64,000 nt of DNA, taken from the NCBI GenBank assembly GCA_049446715.1, contig JBMTQX010000010.1:8440-72439 (forward strand), given 5' to 3'. Position 1 is the first letter of the stretch, and each line of letters starts with the position of its first letter. Below are positions 63,377 to 64,000 of this stretch, one piece after another. The position numbers were made by a program, and so were the translations under genes. Origin of the DNA: Eutrophocola sp049446715. GTDB lineage: Bacteria; Pseudomonadota; Gammaproteobacteria; Pseudomonadales; Pseudohongiellaceae. Below the pieces are notes generated by a model. The model worked only from the letters and a program-made list of their open reading frames with translations, searched no databases and was not told the DNA's origin.

Positions 63377-63925
63377 ATGACCGTTTTTGCTTCGCTGTCT
63401 GCCGATGCCCAATTACTTCATGTGCTGAAGCGTTTCGAAAAGATAGTGCCATCACTGCTGCAACTGCACGATGCCATCCTGCGCAGTGAGTCTGGTCTGA
63501 CCGCCGGGGAGCGGGAACTGGTGGTCGCTTATGTTTCACTGAATAATGCCTGTGAATTTTGTTATGGCGCGCATACTGCCATTGCGAAAATGTTTGGTAT
63601 TGACGCGACCATTCTGGAAGAACTGCATGGTGATCTCGATGCTGCTGATATCCCGGCCAAACTGAAGCCGGTCCTGGCTTACGCAAAAAAGCTTACTCTG
63701 ACCCCGGCAAAAACAGTTCAGTCGGATGCCGATGCTGTGTATGCCGCTGGCTGGACTGAAGATGATCTATTTGATGTGATTGCGACCCGTGCGCTGTTCA
63801 ACTTCATGAACCGTATTGTCGACGGTTCGGATGTCGATGTCCCCTCCGACCTGACGCGACCAGAGGTCAACCGTCCGAAGATAGAGAGCTACATGGCTTT
63901 GCAGCACGTCATTGATAATTTATAG
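63377..63925 (+). CDS. AhpD-like / carboxymuconolactone decarboxylase family protein
   Basis: A 182-residue soluble alkylhydroperoxidase-type protein with the active motif CEFCYGAHTAIA (C-x-x-C-x-x-x-H) and preceding ERELVVAYVSLNNA. This is the redox-active CMD core; such proteins reduce peroxides or act as peroxidase-related enzymes. It does not resemble the other CMD-like protein at 55685, which lacks cysteines. The reductant is unknown. Followed 38 bases later by a family D repeat. Confidence 0.85.
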   Translation: MTVFASLSADAQLLHVLKRFEKIVPSLLQLHDAILRSESGLTAGERELVVAYVSLNNACEFCYGAHTAIAKMFGIDATILEELHGDLDAADIPAKLKPVLAYAKKLTLTPAKTVQSDADAVYAAGWTEDDLFDVIATRALFNFMNRIVDGSDVDVPSDLTRPEVNRPKIESYMALQHVIDNL

Positions 63926-63946
63926 GACACTATGCAGCTTGTTCTG

Positions 63947-63989
63947 AATCAAAGAATCAAAGAATCAAAGGGGTCAGAGCCCTTTGATT
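63947..63989. repeat. Dispersed palindrome, family D copy 2, with AATCAAAG tandem lead-in
   Basis: Two extra AATCAAAG units (63947-63962) precede a perfect 10-bp palindrome: AATCAAAGGG at 63963-63972 and CCCTTTGATT at 63980-63989, loop GTCAGAG. TTTT follows, so it may also end transcription. The window ends shortly after. Confidence 0.75.
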
Positions 63990-64000
63990 TTTATCACACT

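Overview
The window reads as chromosome of a free-living, aerobic, probably marine or aquatic gammaproteobacterium in the broad Pseudomonadales/Cellvibrionales group. The evidence is gene order: comF | bioB-bioF-bioC-bioD; xseB-ispA-dxs; glyA-nrdR-ribD-ribE-ribBA-ribH-nusB-thiL-pgpA. Many secreted proteins of unknown function, a large TonB-dependent receptor, an L-lactate permease and a quinohemoprotein alcohol dehydrogenase fit an environmental heterotroph. No rRNA, tRNA, CRISPR array, intact transposase, prophage or integrative element was seen. Genus-level placement is inference only.

Layout. 0-9.6 kb: 3' part of hemE, folK, an unusual MTHFR-type reductase, bioA, comF, the divergent bioBFCD operon with a probable BirA operator, and trhO. 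9.8-11.3 kb: a membrane-anchored diheme cytochrome c behind an 85-base T-free leader, and a cytochrome c'. 11.9-16.8 kb: xseB, ispA, dxs and an Atm1-type ABC exporter. 16.9-20 kb: five small exported proteins, three of them single genes each with its own terminator. 20-29.4 kb: TonB-dependent receptor, two-subunit 2-oxoacid:ferredoxin oxidoreductase (korBA), lactate permease and a membrane-tethered thioredoxin-fold protein. 29.8-38 kb: lytic transglycosylase, BaeSR-like two-component system, Lhr helicase. 38.2-42.9 kb: a GGDEF pseudogene, a zinc alcohol dehydrogenase, a lambda-P-like protein and ettA. 43-50.4 kb: the glyA to pgpA housekeeping run, including riboflavin synthesis. 50.5-55.7 kb: a DGSG-repeat protein, an aldehyde dehydrogenase, a LigM/DesA-type tetrahydrofolate-dependent O-demethylase, a guanidinium exporter behind a probable guanidine-II riboswitch, and an asparaginase remnant. 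55.7-64 kb: a secreted carboxymuconolactone-decarboxylase-fold protein, a secreted unknown, a DoxX-DoxX-DUF805-like membrane fusion, a multi-histidine membrane protein, a PQQ/heme alcohol dehydrogenase, a zinc metallopeptidase and an AhpD-like protein.

How the genes may work together. The O-demethylase would give methyl-tetrahydrofolate, which the MTHFR-type enzyme at 1.5-2.4 kb and glyA could process. The aldehyde dehydrogenase beside it and the quinoprotein alcohol dehydrogenase would oxidise alcohols and aldehydes, feeding electrons to c-type cytochromes. These links are inference.

The most distinctive non-coding content is a set of dispersed palindromic repeat families in intergenic spaces, at least four by eye. 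In one family two copies supply the stop codon of the adjacent gene. Other notable items are the riboswitch candidate, the BirA operator, the T-free leader, a structured leader before the TonB receptor, and a diguanylate cyclase gene interrupted by two in-frame stops.
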